From positions 62,001-126,000 of the forward strand of contig NZ_CP040274.1 of assembly GCF_013393905.1 (NCBI RefSeq): DNA of 64,000 nt. The letters run 5' to 3'. Below, piece after piece: positions 1 to 9,100 of the stretch (its first letter is position 1; each line of letters starts with the position of its first letter). The notes under the pieces were generated by a model, which did no database searches, was not told where the DNA came from, and was given only the letters and a program-made list of their open reading frames with translations. The stretch is from Nostoc sp. C052 (lineage in GTDB: Bacteria; Cyanobacteriota; Cyanobacteriia; Cyanobacteriales; Nostocaceae). The position numbers were made by a program, and so were the translations under genes.

Positions 1-600
1 AAATTTCTCAAATTGGGGATTCTTAGGAAGAATAAAGTAGATAAGATTTGAGGTTTCTTCTAATGACTGAATCTTCAGTTCAGCAGGGAAGGGTATTCCG
101 ATTTCTCCTTCAAATATTGATCTGGGATCGCTCAGGAGTTGCTGACGGAAAGTTTCATTAGTCCAAGAACGAACTATCCATAACGCTTGTAAACACTCTC
201 TGTAAGCTCTAGCTTTGGTAGTACCACCAAGTCGGTTATAAAAATAGTAGAAAGTATCGATAATTGGCCACCAGCTAGAAAACTGTTCATATCGATACCA
301 ATGTTCTTCCACTGGTGGAGTCGCAGGAAGTACAAAGTAGAAAGTGTTTTCTGGTTCTTCTAATACTTTGACTTCTGTATCCGCAGGAAATGTAATTCCG
401 GTTTCTCTTTCAAAAACAGTTCTTGGGTTAGTTAATATCTCTTGCTTGAGTGCTTCATCACTCCAAATACGATCAATCAGTCGTGTTTGTAAAGCTTCAT
501 AATAAGGGCCAAAATTGGTAATATCTACACCTGACCAAAGCTTTCTAACTTCAGGGAAGTTAGTAGAAGTATCTGAAATAGGAGCGTTTGTTGTAACCAT
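1..600 (-). CDS. Protein with two NHLP (nitrile hydratase alpha-like) domains, partial
   Basis: An open frame without a stop runs from the ATG at 600-598 to the window edge (200 codons), so the C terminus is outside the window. An AAGGA ribosome site lies about 12 nt before the start. The protein holds two copies of a domain resembling the nitrile-hydratase alpha / NHLP leader fold, with an exact 100-residue period: LIDRIWSDEALKQEI (41-55) pairs with the WTNETFRQQLL region (146-156), and FPADTEVKVLEE (71-82) pairs with FPAELKIQSLEE (171-182). Each copy ends in a YFVLP or YFILP strand (88-92, 188-192). The metal-binding Cys cluster of true nitrile hydratase is not seen, so catalysis is unlikely. 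NHLP domains are known as leaders of RiPP precursors, but this protein is longer than usual and no core peptide or modification enzyme is visible. The promoter region carries a box shared with malQ, the DJ-1 cluster and glgX. Confidence 0.75.
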   Translation of the reverse strand, partial: MVTTNAPISDTSTNFPEVRKLWSGVDITNFGPYYEALQTRLIDRIWSDEALKQEILTNPRTVFERETGITFPADTEVKVLEEPENTFYFVLPATPPVEEHWYRYEQFSSWWPIIDTFYYFYNRLGGTTKARAYRECLQALWIVRSWTNETFRQQLLSDPRSIFEGEIGIPFPAELKIQSLEETSNLIYFILPKNPQFEKF

Positions 601-807
601 GATTAGCTATCCTTGAAATTAATGGTATGGGAAAGATCAAACTTGTTTGGTATTACACGGTTTAACTGACCGCAACTACCAATTTTCTGGATTTAGGGTG
701 CTGTAAATTTGACGCTAAATCTTCTGAATTTGTCTTATTTCGCCGTCGTTAGATGAGCTTCTATTAGTTTGACGATTATCATTATTTTAAAACCTAAAAA
801 AAATGAC

Positions 808-840
808 TACAAGGGTTAAAATTTCGTAGCTAGGTTACAT
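808..840 (-). promoter_or_regulatory. Shared box, copy A (upstream of NHLP gene)
   Basis: Read on the minus strand this reads GTAACCTAGCTACGAAATTT followed by TAACCCTTGTAG. It contains two direct half-sites of the type AACC(N)TTG or AACCTNG about 20 bp apart with a CTACGAAA core between them. It lies about 210-240 nt upstream of the NHLP gene. Four further copies lie upstream of malQ, the DJ-1 cluster (two) and glgX. Activator site or promoter is inference. Confidence 0.6.
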
Positions 841-1046
841 TGTTTTGGTGCAGTGGTTTCAAGCGATTATTTACTCAGGAGTAATCAAAAAGGGTCAAGA
901 AAGTCTATAAAACTTGCTCAACAGGCTTTGTCGCCCTTAAATATGGTTGATAATACTTTTGTCAATCTAACTAATTTAGTATTTAAATTGATGATTAAAT
1001 GAGATTTTACTGATTAACATAATTTCTAAAATTAGATCCAAAAAAA

Positions 1047-1078
1047 TACAACCTTGCTACGAAAAATTGACCTTTGCA
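1047..1078 (+). promoter_or_regulatory. Shared box, copy B (upstream of malQ)
   Basis: The sequence is TACAACCTTGCTACGAAAAA followed by TTGACCTTTGCA. The half-sites AACCTTGC and GACCTTTGC are 20 bp apart in direct orientation, and the central GCTACGAAA equals that of copies A and E. It lies about 135-165 nt before the malQ start. Confidence 0.6.
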
Positions 1079-1212
1079 TCTGTGTTGGATGCCTCATAAT
1101 CTTAGATTGTGACTCAGAAAGTATTCAGCTTCAACTTCTATGTGAAAGCTATACTAATAGCCTCTATGAAGCCATATTAGCTCGAATCTATCCTCTAAAA
1201 TAGAGGTTTATT

Positions 1213-2718
1213 ATGCCTTTTCCCAGATCTAGCGGCATTTTGCTACACCCAACTTCTTTTCCTAGTCAATTTGGTATTGGTGACTTCGGATCGGAAGCTT
1301 ATCGCTTTGTTGACTTTTTAGTAGAAAGTAAACAGCAGCTTTGGCAGATATTGCCATTGGGCCCTACGGGCGATACTAATTCTCCCTATGCTTCTTATTC
1401 AGCGATCGCCGGTAATCCCCTGTTAATTAGCCCAGAACTGCTGTATAACAAGGGTTTACTAACTGAAGATTTCACTAATTTACCAAAGTTTTCCACTGAA
1501 AGAATAGATTTTTCCCAGGTTATTCAAGCAAAGATACCAATACTGCAAAAAGCCTGTAAAAACTTCAAAATCAGTGCAAAATCAGAACAAGAACGGGAAT
1601 TTAAAGAGTTTTGTCAGAGTCAGGCTTACTGGCTAGATGATTATGCCTTGTTTATGGCACTTAAGGATGCCCATAACGGCGCTAGTTGGAATACTTGGGA
1701 GATGGCGATCGCTCAACGCAAACCAGAAGCGATCGAACAATGGGAGCAACGACTTGCAGATGAAGTTTTTTACCATAAATATCTCCAGTTTGAGTTTTTC
1801 TCCCAGTGGTCACAATTGAAGCGCTATGCTAACGAGCGCGGGATTCAAATACTAGGAGATATCGCCATTTATGTGGCTCACGAGAGCGCTGATGTCTGGG
1901 CTAATCCTGGAAACTTTTGCCTTGATGAACAAACAGGTGAACCAGCATTAATGGCAGGAACACCACCAGATTACTTCAGTACTACTGGACAGCTTTGGGG
2001 TAACCCAGTCTATAACTGGGTGCGGCTACAACAGGAGAATTTCAAGTGGTGGGTGCAACGCTTCCAGTCCATGCTTAATAATGTAGACTTGATTCGCATC
2101 GATCACTTTCGAGGATTTCAAGCTTATTGGGCAGTCAAGCAGGGCGAAACAACTGCTATGAATGGTACGTGGCTTGAAGCTCCTGGAGAGGCTTTCTTTG
2201 AAGTACTCAAACAGAAGTTAGGTAACTTACCAATTATCGCTGAGGATTTGGGAGAAATTACACCAGAGGTATACGCTCTGCGAGACAGATTTCAATTTCC
2301 TGGCATGAAAATTCTTCAGTTTGCTTTTGGCGATGCTTCACAAGCTGAAAAGCGTTTTTTACCGTTCAATTATCAGTCTAATTGTGTTGTATATACGGGT
2401 ACTCATGATAATGACACGACAGTTGGCTGGTTTAATCAATTGTTACCCCCAGCAAGAGAACAACTCTTAAGTTATTTGGGTTGTCAGAGTGAGTCTGGAA
2501 TCCACTGGGATTTGATTCGATTGGCACTGAGTTCTGTAGCCAATCAGGCGATTATTCCTCTACAGGACGTTTTGGGATTAGACACCGGAGCTAGGATGAA
2601 TTTTCCTGGTAAAACTGAAGGTAGTTGGGGTTGGCGATATCAGTCTACAGCTTTAACGCCAGAGATTAGCGATCGCCTTGGAACTATGACTGAAATTTAT
2701 GGAAGAGTGAGTGAATAA
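1213..2718 (+). CDS. malQ: 4-alpha-glucanotransferase (amylomaltase, GH77)
   Basis: The enzyme transfers alpha-1,4-glucan chains between maltodextrins in the cytoplasm, working on the malto-oligosaccharides released when glycogen is debranched. The 501-residue length is normal for the family. The N terminus has the typical RSSGILLHPTSFPS start and the substrate-loop segment DTNSPYASYSA. The three catalytic acids fit D297 (RIDHFRGF), E344 (IAEDLG) and D399 (GTHDND). The ATG is preceded by AGAGG at suitable spacing. It stands alone, divergent from the NHLP gene, with box B upstream and a hairpin downstream. The shared box with glgX suggests that the two glycogen-breakdown enzymes are expressed together. 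Confidence 0.95.
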   Translation: MPFPRSSGILLHPTSFPSQFGIGDFGSEAYRFVDFLVESKQQLWQILPLGPTGDTNSPYASYSAIAGNPLLISPELLYNKGLLTEDFTNLPKFSTERIDFSQVIQAKIPILQKACKNFKISAKSEQEREFKEFCQSQAYWLDDYALFMALKDAHNGASWNTWEMAIAQRKPEAIEQWEQRLADEVFYHKYLQFEFFSQWSQLKRYANERGIQILGDIAIYVAHESADVWANPGNFCLDEQTGEPALMAGTPPDYFSTTGQLWGNPVYNWVRLQQENFKWWVQRFQSMLNNVDLIRIDHFRGFQAYWAVKQGETTAMNGTWLEAPGEAFFEVLKQKLGNLPIIAEDLGEITPEVYALRDRFQFPGMKILQFAFGDASQAEKRFLPFNYQSNCVVYTGTHDNDTTVGWFNQLLPPAREQLLSYLGCQSESGIHWDLIRLALSSVANQAIIPLQDVLGLDTGARMNFPGKTEGSWGWRYQSTALTPEISDRLGTMTEIYGRVSE

Positions 2719-2750
2719 TTCGTAACTCGTAATTACAGCAGTTTTCGACT

Positions 2751-2784
2751 TAAACCCTTTTATCCAGAAGAATAAAAGGGTTTA
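2751..2784 (+). terminator. Hairpin after malQ
   Basis: A 13-bp perfect inverted repeat (TAAACCCTTTTAT and ATAAAAGGGTTTA) with an 8-nt loop lies 33 nt after the malQ stop. No clear T-run follows on the plus strand, so it may act as a transcript end or stabiliser rather than a classical terminator. Confidence 0.5.
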
Positions 2785-3167
2785 TCTACTACTTGCTTAA
2801 TCCGGAAATTGACAGAAGCTGTTTACGGACGCGCTCGCTTCCGTTATGGATGGAAGAAACAAGTCAAATGCTCTTCCCTTCTGCCTCCTGCCTTGTTTCT
2901 TAGGAGCAACCGCACTGGCGGCGCTGCCACCCGCTATGAATGAAAGAAACTATTTTGAGGCGACTAATCAACGGGTACATTGATAATTATCCTGACAGTT
3001 AAAACCGAACCCACAATAGTGTGTTGAGCCTGATTAGGAGCATGGTTCTGGGGCTTTATGGCTATGACATTGGTGAAGGAAAAGTTTCCTATCCCGTTTG
3101 AAAGATTATCTATAAATCCATCCCCAGGTCAGGACTTATCCATAATAAGCATATCAGAGTTGCAGCT
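2785..3167. other. Non-coding stretch before the IS110 transposase
   Basis: No gene is supported here. The left boundary of the IS110 element must lie in this stretch, but IS110 elements lack long terminal inverted repeats and I cannot place it. The last ~180 nt are rich in short complementary segments and sit where members of the IS110 group carry their guide (bridge) RNA. Confidence 0.4.
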
Positions 3168-4562
3168 ATGAAATTGCCACCAAATCAAGGTCATAACCAG
3201 CCTGTACTTACGGAAAAAGTATCATCAACGTTAGAAGAAATTAACCAAAATGCAGCAGGAATAGACCTTGGTGGTGGAGAACATTGGGTTTGTGTACCCG
3301 CAGATAGAACTGACAAAAATGTTCGCAGATTCGGATGTTTTACCCCTGATTTAATTGCAATGGCCGATTGGTTAATAGAATGCCGTGTAGATACAGTAGC
3401 AATGGAAGCCACAGGAGTTTATTGGATTCCAGTGTTTCAAATCTTAGAAGCCAAGGGTTTTGAGGTCAAATTAGTCAATGCTCATCACGTAAAAACAGTA
3501 CCTGGTCGCAAAACAGATGTGTTAGACTGCCAGTGGTTACAAAAGTTACATACTTATGGACTACTGTCTGGTTCTTTCCGCCCACAAGACCAAGTTTGTG
3601 TGCTACGCAGTTATATCCGTCAGCGAGACAGCTTAATCAAGAGTGCTAGTACCCATGTACAACGGATGCAAAAAGCACTTATCCAGATGAATTTACATCT
3701 TCACAAAGTCATCAGTGATGTCACGGGTTTGACCGGAATGAAGATTATTAAAGCCATCGTCGCTGGCGAACAAGACCCACAAGTTTTAGCCACACTCAAA
3801 GATCCACGCATCAAAAGCAGCACAGCAGATATTGCTAAGGCATTAACTGGTGATTATCGTCGTGAACATTTATTTGTCCTCCAGCAAGAATTAACCTTAT
3901 ATGAGGTTTACCAACAACAGATTAGTGCTATTGACGCTGAAATTGAAAAATGTTTAGCATCTTTTCAACCTCAGACTTTAGATGAACCGCCAACAACGCC
4001 AAAAAAACGTCGGAAAAAACCGACTGCAAATCACCCAAATTTTGACTTGCATAAGTATCTTTATCGGATGGCAGGAGTAGACTTTACACTGATTAATGGT
4101 CTTGATGCTTTAACTGTTCAAACCATTTTATCTGAAGTGGGATTAGACCCAAAACGCTTTCCCACAGTTAAACACTTCACATCTTGGTTGGGTTTATGTC
4201 CTGGTCAAAAAGTGACTGGTGGTAAGGTCAAAAGCTCTAAAACTCGTACTGTTGTCAATCGTGCTGCCAATGCTTTCCGCATGGCTGCTTTTTCTCTGAC
4301 TCACAGTCGTTCTGCGTTGGGTGGGTTTTATCGCCGTTTACGTTCTCGCTTGGGCGCACCCAAAGCCATTACTGCTACTGCTCACAAACTGGCTCGTTTA
4401 TTTTACCGGATGTGGATCACTGCTGGGCAATATTCTGATCCTGGTATGGACTACTATGAGCAAAAATACCAGGAACTGATTCTCAAACACCTTCAGCAAA
4501 AAGCTCAGGCTTTTGGTTTGGAACTTATCCCTATTTCTGACTCAACGCAATGTGTTTCTTGA
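3168..4562 (+). CDS. IS110-family transposase
   Basis: This 464-residue DEDD recombinase moves an IS110-type element. The RuvC-like domain shows D33 (GIDLGG), E80 (AMEATGVYW) and D117/D120 (RKTDVLD). The C-terminal Tnp_20 domain starts near residue 290 (MAGVDFTLINGL) and includes the SWLGLCPG region and the RAANAFRMAA helix. A basic linker (KKRRKKPT) near residue 280 separates the two parts. The frame is intact, so the element may be active. Members of this family recombine through a bridge RNA encoded beside the transposase. The element boundaries are not visible to me. Confidence 0.92.
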   Translation: MKLPPNQGHNQPVLTEKVSSTLEEINQNAAGIDLGGGEHWVCVPADRTDKNVRRFGCFTPDLIAMADWLIECRVDTVAMEATGVYWIPVFQILEAKGFEVKLVNAHHVKTVPGRKTDVLDCQWLQKLHTYGLLSGSFRPQDQVCVLRSYIRQRDSLIKSASTHVQRMQKALIQMNLHLHKVISDVTGLTGMKIIKAIVAGEQDPQVLATLKDPRIKSSTADIAKALTGDYRREHLFVLQQELTLYEVYQQQISAIDAEIEKCLASFQPQTLDEPPTTPKKRRKKPTANHPNFDLHKYLYRMAGVDFTLINGLDALTVQTILSEVGLDPKRFPTVKHFTSWLGLCPGQKVTGGKVKSSKTRTVVNRAANAFRMAAFSLTHSRSALGGFYRRLRSRLGAPKAITATAHKLARLFYRMWITAGQYSDPGMDYYEQKYQELILKHLQQKAQAFGLELIPISDSTQCVS

Positions 4563-4904
4563 AAGAGGGGTAAGAGGGATGTCAGGAAAACACAAATTAA
4601 AAGCTTGGGGTTCAATCGAATGGACATGAGAAAACCAATCTGAACCACTTAATCTTATGCCCATTGCACCAGTTTCACTTAGAGCTTTTCGTATTAGCCC
4701 CAGTTGATGATAAATTTCTTGGTTGATCGAATTCATAGTAAGTCAAAATCAATCTATAAAAAATTGCTAGTCATTATTTATAATGCTCCAAAACAACTGA
4801 TCATAAAAATGTATAAAATAATATGTATTACTGAATTTTTTTAAATTATGAAATTAATTATAAAATAAGTTTCAGTATTTTTAGAGATATTATTACCAAA
4901 AAAA

Positions 4905-4935
4905 GCAACCTTAAAGCGAAAAAATAACCGTTGTG
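4905..4935 (+). promoter_or_regulatory. Shared box, copy C (upstream of DJ-1 cluster)
   Basis: The sequence is GCAACCTTAAAGCGAAAAAA followed by TAACCGTTGTG. It has the same half-site spacing as copies A, B and E, with a diverged centre. It lies ~180-210 nt upstream of the DJ-1 gene at 5117. Confidence 0.5.
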
Positions 4936-4986
4936 TTTTTGTTTAAAATTAATTGATTTAGTATTTAATCAATTAAATAAAAAATG

Positions 4987-5017
4987 TCAACCTCCTACAA
5001 AACATTAACCCTTGTAG
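4987..5017 (+). promoter_or_regulatory. Shared box, copy D (upstream of DJ-1 cluster)
   Basis: The sequence is TCAACCTCCTACAAAACATT followed by AACCCTTGTAG. It has one base less between the half-sites than the other copies. The second half (TTAACCCTTGTAG) is identical to copy A. It lies ~100-130 nt upstream of the DJ-1 gene. Confidence 0.55.
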
Positions 5018-5116
5018 TTATATATTTATCTCTCTAAACTTTTAGATAAAGACTTAAAAGTAAGTCAAATACATTCCAAATTAAGAATCTAGTGACCCTA
5101 AGAATATTGAACCAAT

Positions 5117-5800
5117 ATGATACCTAGATCCCTTGGTGGGAAAAAAATCGCAATTCTTCTAGAAAGTGAGTTCATTCCTGAAGAAATTGAGGCATATCAA
5201 AAGCGCTTTTCAGAACTTCAAGCAACAGTACATCTGATGTCTAGGCTCTGGAATCAGCCGAGTGTTCGCTTTTTCAGTGATGAAGATACGGGCAATACAC
5301 CTAAAACCATAGACGTAAACATTGATTTTCAAAATGTAGATGTTAACGATTATGCGGCTGTGATTATGTCCGCTAACTATACCAGTGTTCGTCTACGTTA
5401 CTTTGAGCCACCAACAGGTCAGCCAATTAGTGCAGAACAAGTTCGCACTTCACCGGCTGTACAATTTTATGCCAGCGCAATGGTAAATCCCAGGATTATT
5501 AAAGGCGCACTTTGCCACGGTCTTTGGATTGTGACACCAATACCAGAATTGCTCAAAGGGCGACAAGTTATCTGCCACGAGGTAGTCCTTGCAGATATCA
5601 TTAACGCTGGTGCAATTTATACTCCATCACCTTCAGGTGTTGTGGTGGACGGTGACCTTGTGACTGGTCGTTCAAAACACGAGGTTGAACCATTCATTGA
5701 TGCGATTACTGAACAAATCCAACAATTATCTATTGCCACTAATCGTTTCTCAGGCAGAAGAGCTACTACCTCAGTTTCAAAGCTGAAAGTTGCCAGCTAA
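5117..5800 (+). CDS. DJ-1/PfpI-family protein
   Basis: This 227-residue protein has the class-I glutamine-amidotransferase-like fold of the DJ-1/PfpI family. Members act as proteases, deglycases, glyoxalase III or chaperones, and I cannot choose among these. The start KKIAILLESEF matches the first strand, with an early acidic residue as in the active site. The nucleophile elbow is GALCHGLWI with C133. The C-terminal VVVDGDLVTGRS is the usual family ending. It opens a run of genes on the same strand and is preceded by two copies of the shared box (4905, 4987). A start with a weak ribosome site at 5117 is the only good ATG. Confidence 0.85.
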   Translation: MIPRSLGGKKIAILLESEFIPEEIEAYQKRFSELQATVHLMSRLWNQPSVRFFSDEDTGNTPKTIDVNIDFQNVDVNDYAAVIMSANYTSVRLRYFEPPTGQPISAEQVRTSPAVQFYASAMVNPRIIKGALCHGLWIVTPIPELLKGRQVICHEVVLADIINAGAIYTPSPSGVVVDGDLVTGRSKHEVEPFIDAITEQIQQLSIATNRFSGRRATTSVSKLKVAS

Positions 5801-5955
5801 ACCCCATCATTTTGAAACCGAGAGTTTTTAAGGAGAGTATATTATTCGGTCGTGGCTTGAGTTCTGAGCTTTACCTTAATTCCAAAAACTATGGTTATTT
5901 AAGGTAAACGCGGTTTAATTATCTCAAAACAAATTCATGATTAGGAGACAATCTT

Positions 5956-6783
5956 GTGAAAAAAATTCTCATAATTTTATCGGAATATGGTTATTGGGGT
6001 GAAGAACTGGTAGGTCCCCTAGAAACTTTTGATGCTGCGGGGTATCAGGTTGATTTTGCAACTCCAACAGGAAAAAGACCAGTAGCGCTTCCTCCGAGCA
6101 TGGACCCTACTTATGTTGATCCACCTTTAGGTCGGCCAGTTGTCTCTCAAGAGATGGCTGAAAAAGTCAAGCGCTTAGAAGATCCTAAAAATCCACGGTT
6201 AGACAACCCAATCATCCTGTCACAATGGTTGCCCGATCGCCCTTACTGGAGTGCCGAAAAATTCCTGCGGGAAATGGAAACATATAACAATGCTCTCGAC
6301 GAAATACAGCCAGATTTGGATCAATACGATGCACTATTGATCGTGGGTGGTAGTGGCCCGATCGTTGATTTAGTCAATAACCATCGCGTTCATGACTTGA
6401 TTCTCAGCTTTTACAAAAAGGGCAAAGCGATCGCCGCAGAATGCTACGGTGTAACTTGTCTAGCCTTTGCTCGTGACTTAGCAGACCGCAAGAGCATTAT
6501 TCAGGGTAAGCACGTCACAGGTCATTGCAAGGAATATGATTACAAAGATGGTACAGGGTTTGTCGGCGCAGACATCAACATGGGTCCACCTCCCTATCCT
6601 CTAGAGTATATTCTCCATGATGCTACTGCCCCAGACGGAGCATATCACGGTAATTTTGGCAAAGAGATCTCTGTGATTGTTGATTATCCCTTTATCACAG
6701 GTCGATCTACCGCAGACTCTTATACAACCGGTCAGAAGTTAGTGGAAGTTCTCGATAAAGGACTGAGGCGGTACGGATGGTAA
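5956..6783 (+). CDS. DJ-1/PfpI-family protein, Hsp31-like
   Basis: This 275-residue protein belongs to the same superfamily as its upstream neighbour but is the longer, Hsp31-like form. It has an ILSEYGYWGEE start, a long insert (residues ~40-110), the DALLIVGGSGP strand and the nucleophile segment AAECYGV with C163. Hsp31-type proteins are known as glyoxalase III, deglycase or holding chaperones. The GTG start has TAGGAGA 6-12 nt upstream. Its stop overlaps the next start by 7 nt, which points to translational coupling with the ThDP enzyme. The pairing of two different DJ-1 forms in one run is unusual. Confidence 0.85.
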   Translation: MKKILIILSEYGYWGEELVGPLETFDAAGYQVDFATPTGKRPVALPPSMDPTYVDPPLGRPVVSQEMAEKVKRLEDPKNPRLDNPIILSQWLPDRPYWSAEKFLREMETYNNALDEIQPDLDQYDALLIVGGSGPIVDLVNNHRVHDLILSFYKKGKAIAAECYGVTCLAFARDLADRKSIIQGKHVTGHCKEYDYKDGTGFVGADINMGPPPYPLEYILHDATAPDGAYHGNFGKEISVIVDYPFITGRSTADSYTTGQKLVEVLDKGLRRYGW

Positions 6784-8525
6784 GCTTGACCAAACAGACC
6801 AACGAAAAGCCTTTGATGGCTAACAGAAATGGTCGCTTTGCAATTATTGAACAACTTCTGGCAGATGGTATAGAGTACATGTTTGGTAACCCTGGCACAG
6901 TTGAGCAGGGTTTCCTAGATGCGTTAAAGGACTATTATCCAGAATTTAAGTATATCTTTGCACTGCAAGAAACAATCGCAGTCGGTGCTGGCGATGGCTA
7001 TGCCCGCGCCACCAAAAAGCCTACGATTGTCCAACTCCATAGTGGAGTCGGTTTAGGAAATGGCATCGGAATGATTTATCAGGCTATGCGCGGTCATGCA
7101 CCATTAGTAGTCCTAGCTGGCGAATCTGGTATCTGCTACGATGCGATGGATGCCCAAATGGCAGCAGATTTAGTCAGCATGGCAAAGCCTGTAACAAAAT
7201 GGTCAACTAGGGTCGTCGATCCCTCTTCTTTGTTACGCGTGTTACGCCGAGCCATCAAAATAGCTGCTACGCCGCCGATGGGGCCGGTGTTCGTCTCCCT
7301 ACCGATGGATATCCTTGATGCTGTTAATTATGAAGAGGTTGTTGCGACTTCTTTTCCAGTGACAAGGGTTGCTCCTGAACCAGAGCAACTGGAAACAGCA
7401 GCAAATTTATTGGCCGCGGCTAAACATCCCCTGATTATTATGGGCGATGGTGTAGCTTTTTCCGATGCCCAGGCTGAATTGACATCTGTGGCCGAACTCA
7501 TCGGCGGACAAGTCTGGGGAGCAGACTCATCGGAAGCGAATATGAGTGCTAGCCATCCTCTGTTCGGAGGGTTACTAGGTCACATGTTTGGTGATGATAG
7601 TCGTCGGGTTACATCCCAAGCAGACGTAGTCTTGATTGTTGGAACCTACGTTTTTCCAGAGGTATTCCCAGCGCTGTCTGGAGTTTTTGCTCCTTCAGCC
7701 AAAGTAATTCACATTGACTTGAATACTTACGAAATAGCGAAGAATTTTCCGGTGGATCTTGGGCTGCTTGGCGATCCGAAAACTAGTCTGAGCAAATTAG
7801 CCATCGCCCTTGAATCAACTCTGACACCCGAACAGAAAAAAGAGGTTTTTGTCAGAGCTAGCCAAATAGCTGAGACTAAAAAGCAGGAATCGGTGGCTCG
7901 ACTTGAGGCTGACAAGGCAGTTCGGGATGCAGTACCTCTGCACATGACTCGTTTTGCCGAGGAATTAGCTGCTCATTTACCAGCAGATGCGATTATTTTC
8001 GATGAAGCCATTACCAATTCTCCGGAACTTTGTCGGTATCTACCACCGACAAAACTCGGACATTACTTCCAAACACGAGGCGGTTCGCTGGGTGTTGGGA
8101 TTCCGGGAGCGATCGGTATTAAGCTGGCTAATCCAGATAAAACTGTGTTTGCCTTCACTGGTGATGGCGGCAGTATGTATACCATCCAAGCCCTCTGGAC
8201 TGCTGCCCACCACAATATAGATGCCAAATTTGTCATCTGTAATAATCACAGCTATCAAATTCTCAAGTTGAATATTCTGCACTACTGGGGCGAGCAACAA
8301 ATACCAGAACACGACTACCCATCTTCTTTTAACCTCTGCAACCCAAGTATCGATTTCGCTGAATTAGCAAAGTCTTTAGGGGTTCAGGGGATTCGGGTAG
8401 AAACCCCAGATCAGATTGCCCCAGCTATCCAAAAAGCATTGGATCATAACGGGCCATTTCTGATTGATTTGGTACTGACAAATGAAATTGTCGGTACAAA
8501 GATCGGTGTCAAGTGTGGTCAATAG
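6777..8525 (+). CDS. Thiamine-diphosphate-dependent enzyme (benzoylformate decarboxylase / acetolactate synthase-like)
   Basis: This 582-residue protein has the three-domain layout of 2-oxo-acid decarboxylases and acetolactate synthases: the Pyr domain with catalytic Glu at E65 (ALQETIAVGAGDGYA), a central Rossmann-like domain, and the PP domain with a ThDP/Mg site starting at GDGGSMYTIQALW (~462) and ending with CNN. The substrate cannot be read from the sequence, and the neighbours do not define a known pathway. It overlaps the upstream Hsp31-like gene by 7 nt. An internal ATG at 6816 (MANRNGRFA) is another possible start. Adjacent genes for DJ-1, SnoaL and VOC proteins suggest work on reactive carbonyl or 2-oxo compounds (inference). 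Confidence 0.85.
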   Translation: MVSLTKQTNEKPLMANRNGRFAIIEQLLADGIEYMFGNPGTVEQGFLDALKDYYPEFKYIFALQETIAVGAGDGYARATKKPTIVQLHSGVGLGNGIGMIYQAMRGHAPLVVLAGESGICYDAMDAQMAADLVSMAKPVTKWSTRVVDPSSLLRVLRRAIKIAATPPMGPVFVSLPMDILDAVNYEEVVATSFPVTRVAPEPEQLETAANLLAAAKHPLIIMGDGVAFSDAQAELTSVAELIGGQVWGADSSEANMSASHPLFGGLLGHMFGDDSRRVTSQADVVLIVGTYVFPEVFPALSGVFAPSAKVIHIDLNTYEIAKNFPVDLGLLGDPKTSLSKLAIALESTLTPEQKKEVFVRASQIAETKKQESVARLEADKAVRDAVPLHMTRFAEELAAHLPADAIIFDEAITNSPELCRYLPPTKLGHYFQTRGGSLGVGIPGAIGIKLANPDKTVFAFTGDGGSMYTIQALWTAAHHNIDAKFVICNNHSYQILKLNILHYWGEQQIPEHDYPSSFNLCNPSIDFAELAKSLGVQGIRVETPDQIAPAIQKALDHNGPFLIDLVLTNEIVGTKIGVKCGQ

Positions 8526-8564
8526 TAGACCGGAATTTTTACTGAATTAACAGGGAGAAAAGCA

Positions 8565-9014
8565 ATGACAGTAGCTAAATTAGCACCTTTAACAGAATTA
8601 GAAATCAAGCAATTAGCAGCAGACTGGTATTTGAAACTAGATGTTCACGCTCCGCTAGAAGATTATATTCCTTTTCTAGCTGAAGATGGTCTAGAAATGC
8701 GCTTTCCTGAAGCTACAGTTTATGGTTTTGATGGATTTAAAGGTTGGTACGATCGTGTTATCGGGATTTTCTTTGATGAAGTCCATACTTTAAAGGAAGT
8801 CAACGTTACGCCTTCAGGAGACGAGGCGAGTGTTCAAGTCATCGTCAAATGGGAAGCTAGCGTGTGGAATCCACCAGCAGCCAAAAGTCAACGCATTGTT
8901 TTAGATGCTTATCAAACTTGGATCGTGAAGCGATCGCCTAATACTGGTAAGCCAGTAATTGCAACCTACATTGTCGATTCACTTAGTTATTATGAAGGAT
9001 CTGCACGTCTTTAA
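8565..9014 (+). CDS. SnoaL-like / NTF2-like protein
   Basis: This 149-residue single-domain protein has the cone-shaped NTF2/SnoaL fold signature: an N-terminal helix (LAADWYLKLD), an FLAEDGLEMRFPE segment and alternating strands (EASVQVIVKWEASVW). Family members are small enzymes (isomerases, cyclases, dehydratases) or ligand-binding proteins, and the specific job is unknown. It follows the ThDP gene by 39 nt with a good AGGGAGA ribosome site, so it probably belongs to the same transcript. Confidence 0.75.
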   Translation: MTVAKLAPLTELEIKQLAADWYLKLDVHAPLEDYIPFLAEDGLEMRFPEATVYGFDGFKGWYDRVIGIFFDEVHTLKEVNVTPSGDEASVQVIVKWEASVWNPPAAKSQRIVLDAYQTWIVKRSPNTGKPVIATYIVDSLSYYEGSARL

Positions 9015-9100
9015 GATTGCAGACATCCGCCAAAAAACAAAGTTTTGGGGTGCATATAACAGATTGTATGTAGTTAATAGCGCTCCAAACTTATAATTAC

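Larger units (their letters stand above)
601..1212. other. Divergent intergenic region NHLP gene / malQ
   Basis: This 612-nt region is AT-rich and has no coding frame I can support. It holds box A for the leftward gene and box B for malQ. A segment near 972-987 (ATTTAGTATTTAA) recurs near 4957-4969, between boxes C and D of the DJ-1 cluster, so more than the box itself is shared between the two promoter regions. Confidence 0.6.
4563..5116. other. Intergenic region carrying regulatory boxes C and D
   Basis: AT-rich, 554 nt. The first ~170 nt may still belong to the IS110 element or its target. A 64-codon minus frame (4736-4542) has no ribosome site and no recognisable family. The rest contains boxes C and D in front of the DJ-1 gene. 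Confidence 0.5.

Noticed and set aside
4542..4736. 64-codon minus-strand frame after the IS110 transposase
   Set aside because: It overlaps the transposase end, has no ribosome site and matches no family I know; it may be a remnant of the target gene, but this cannot be shown.
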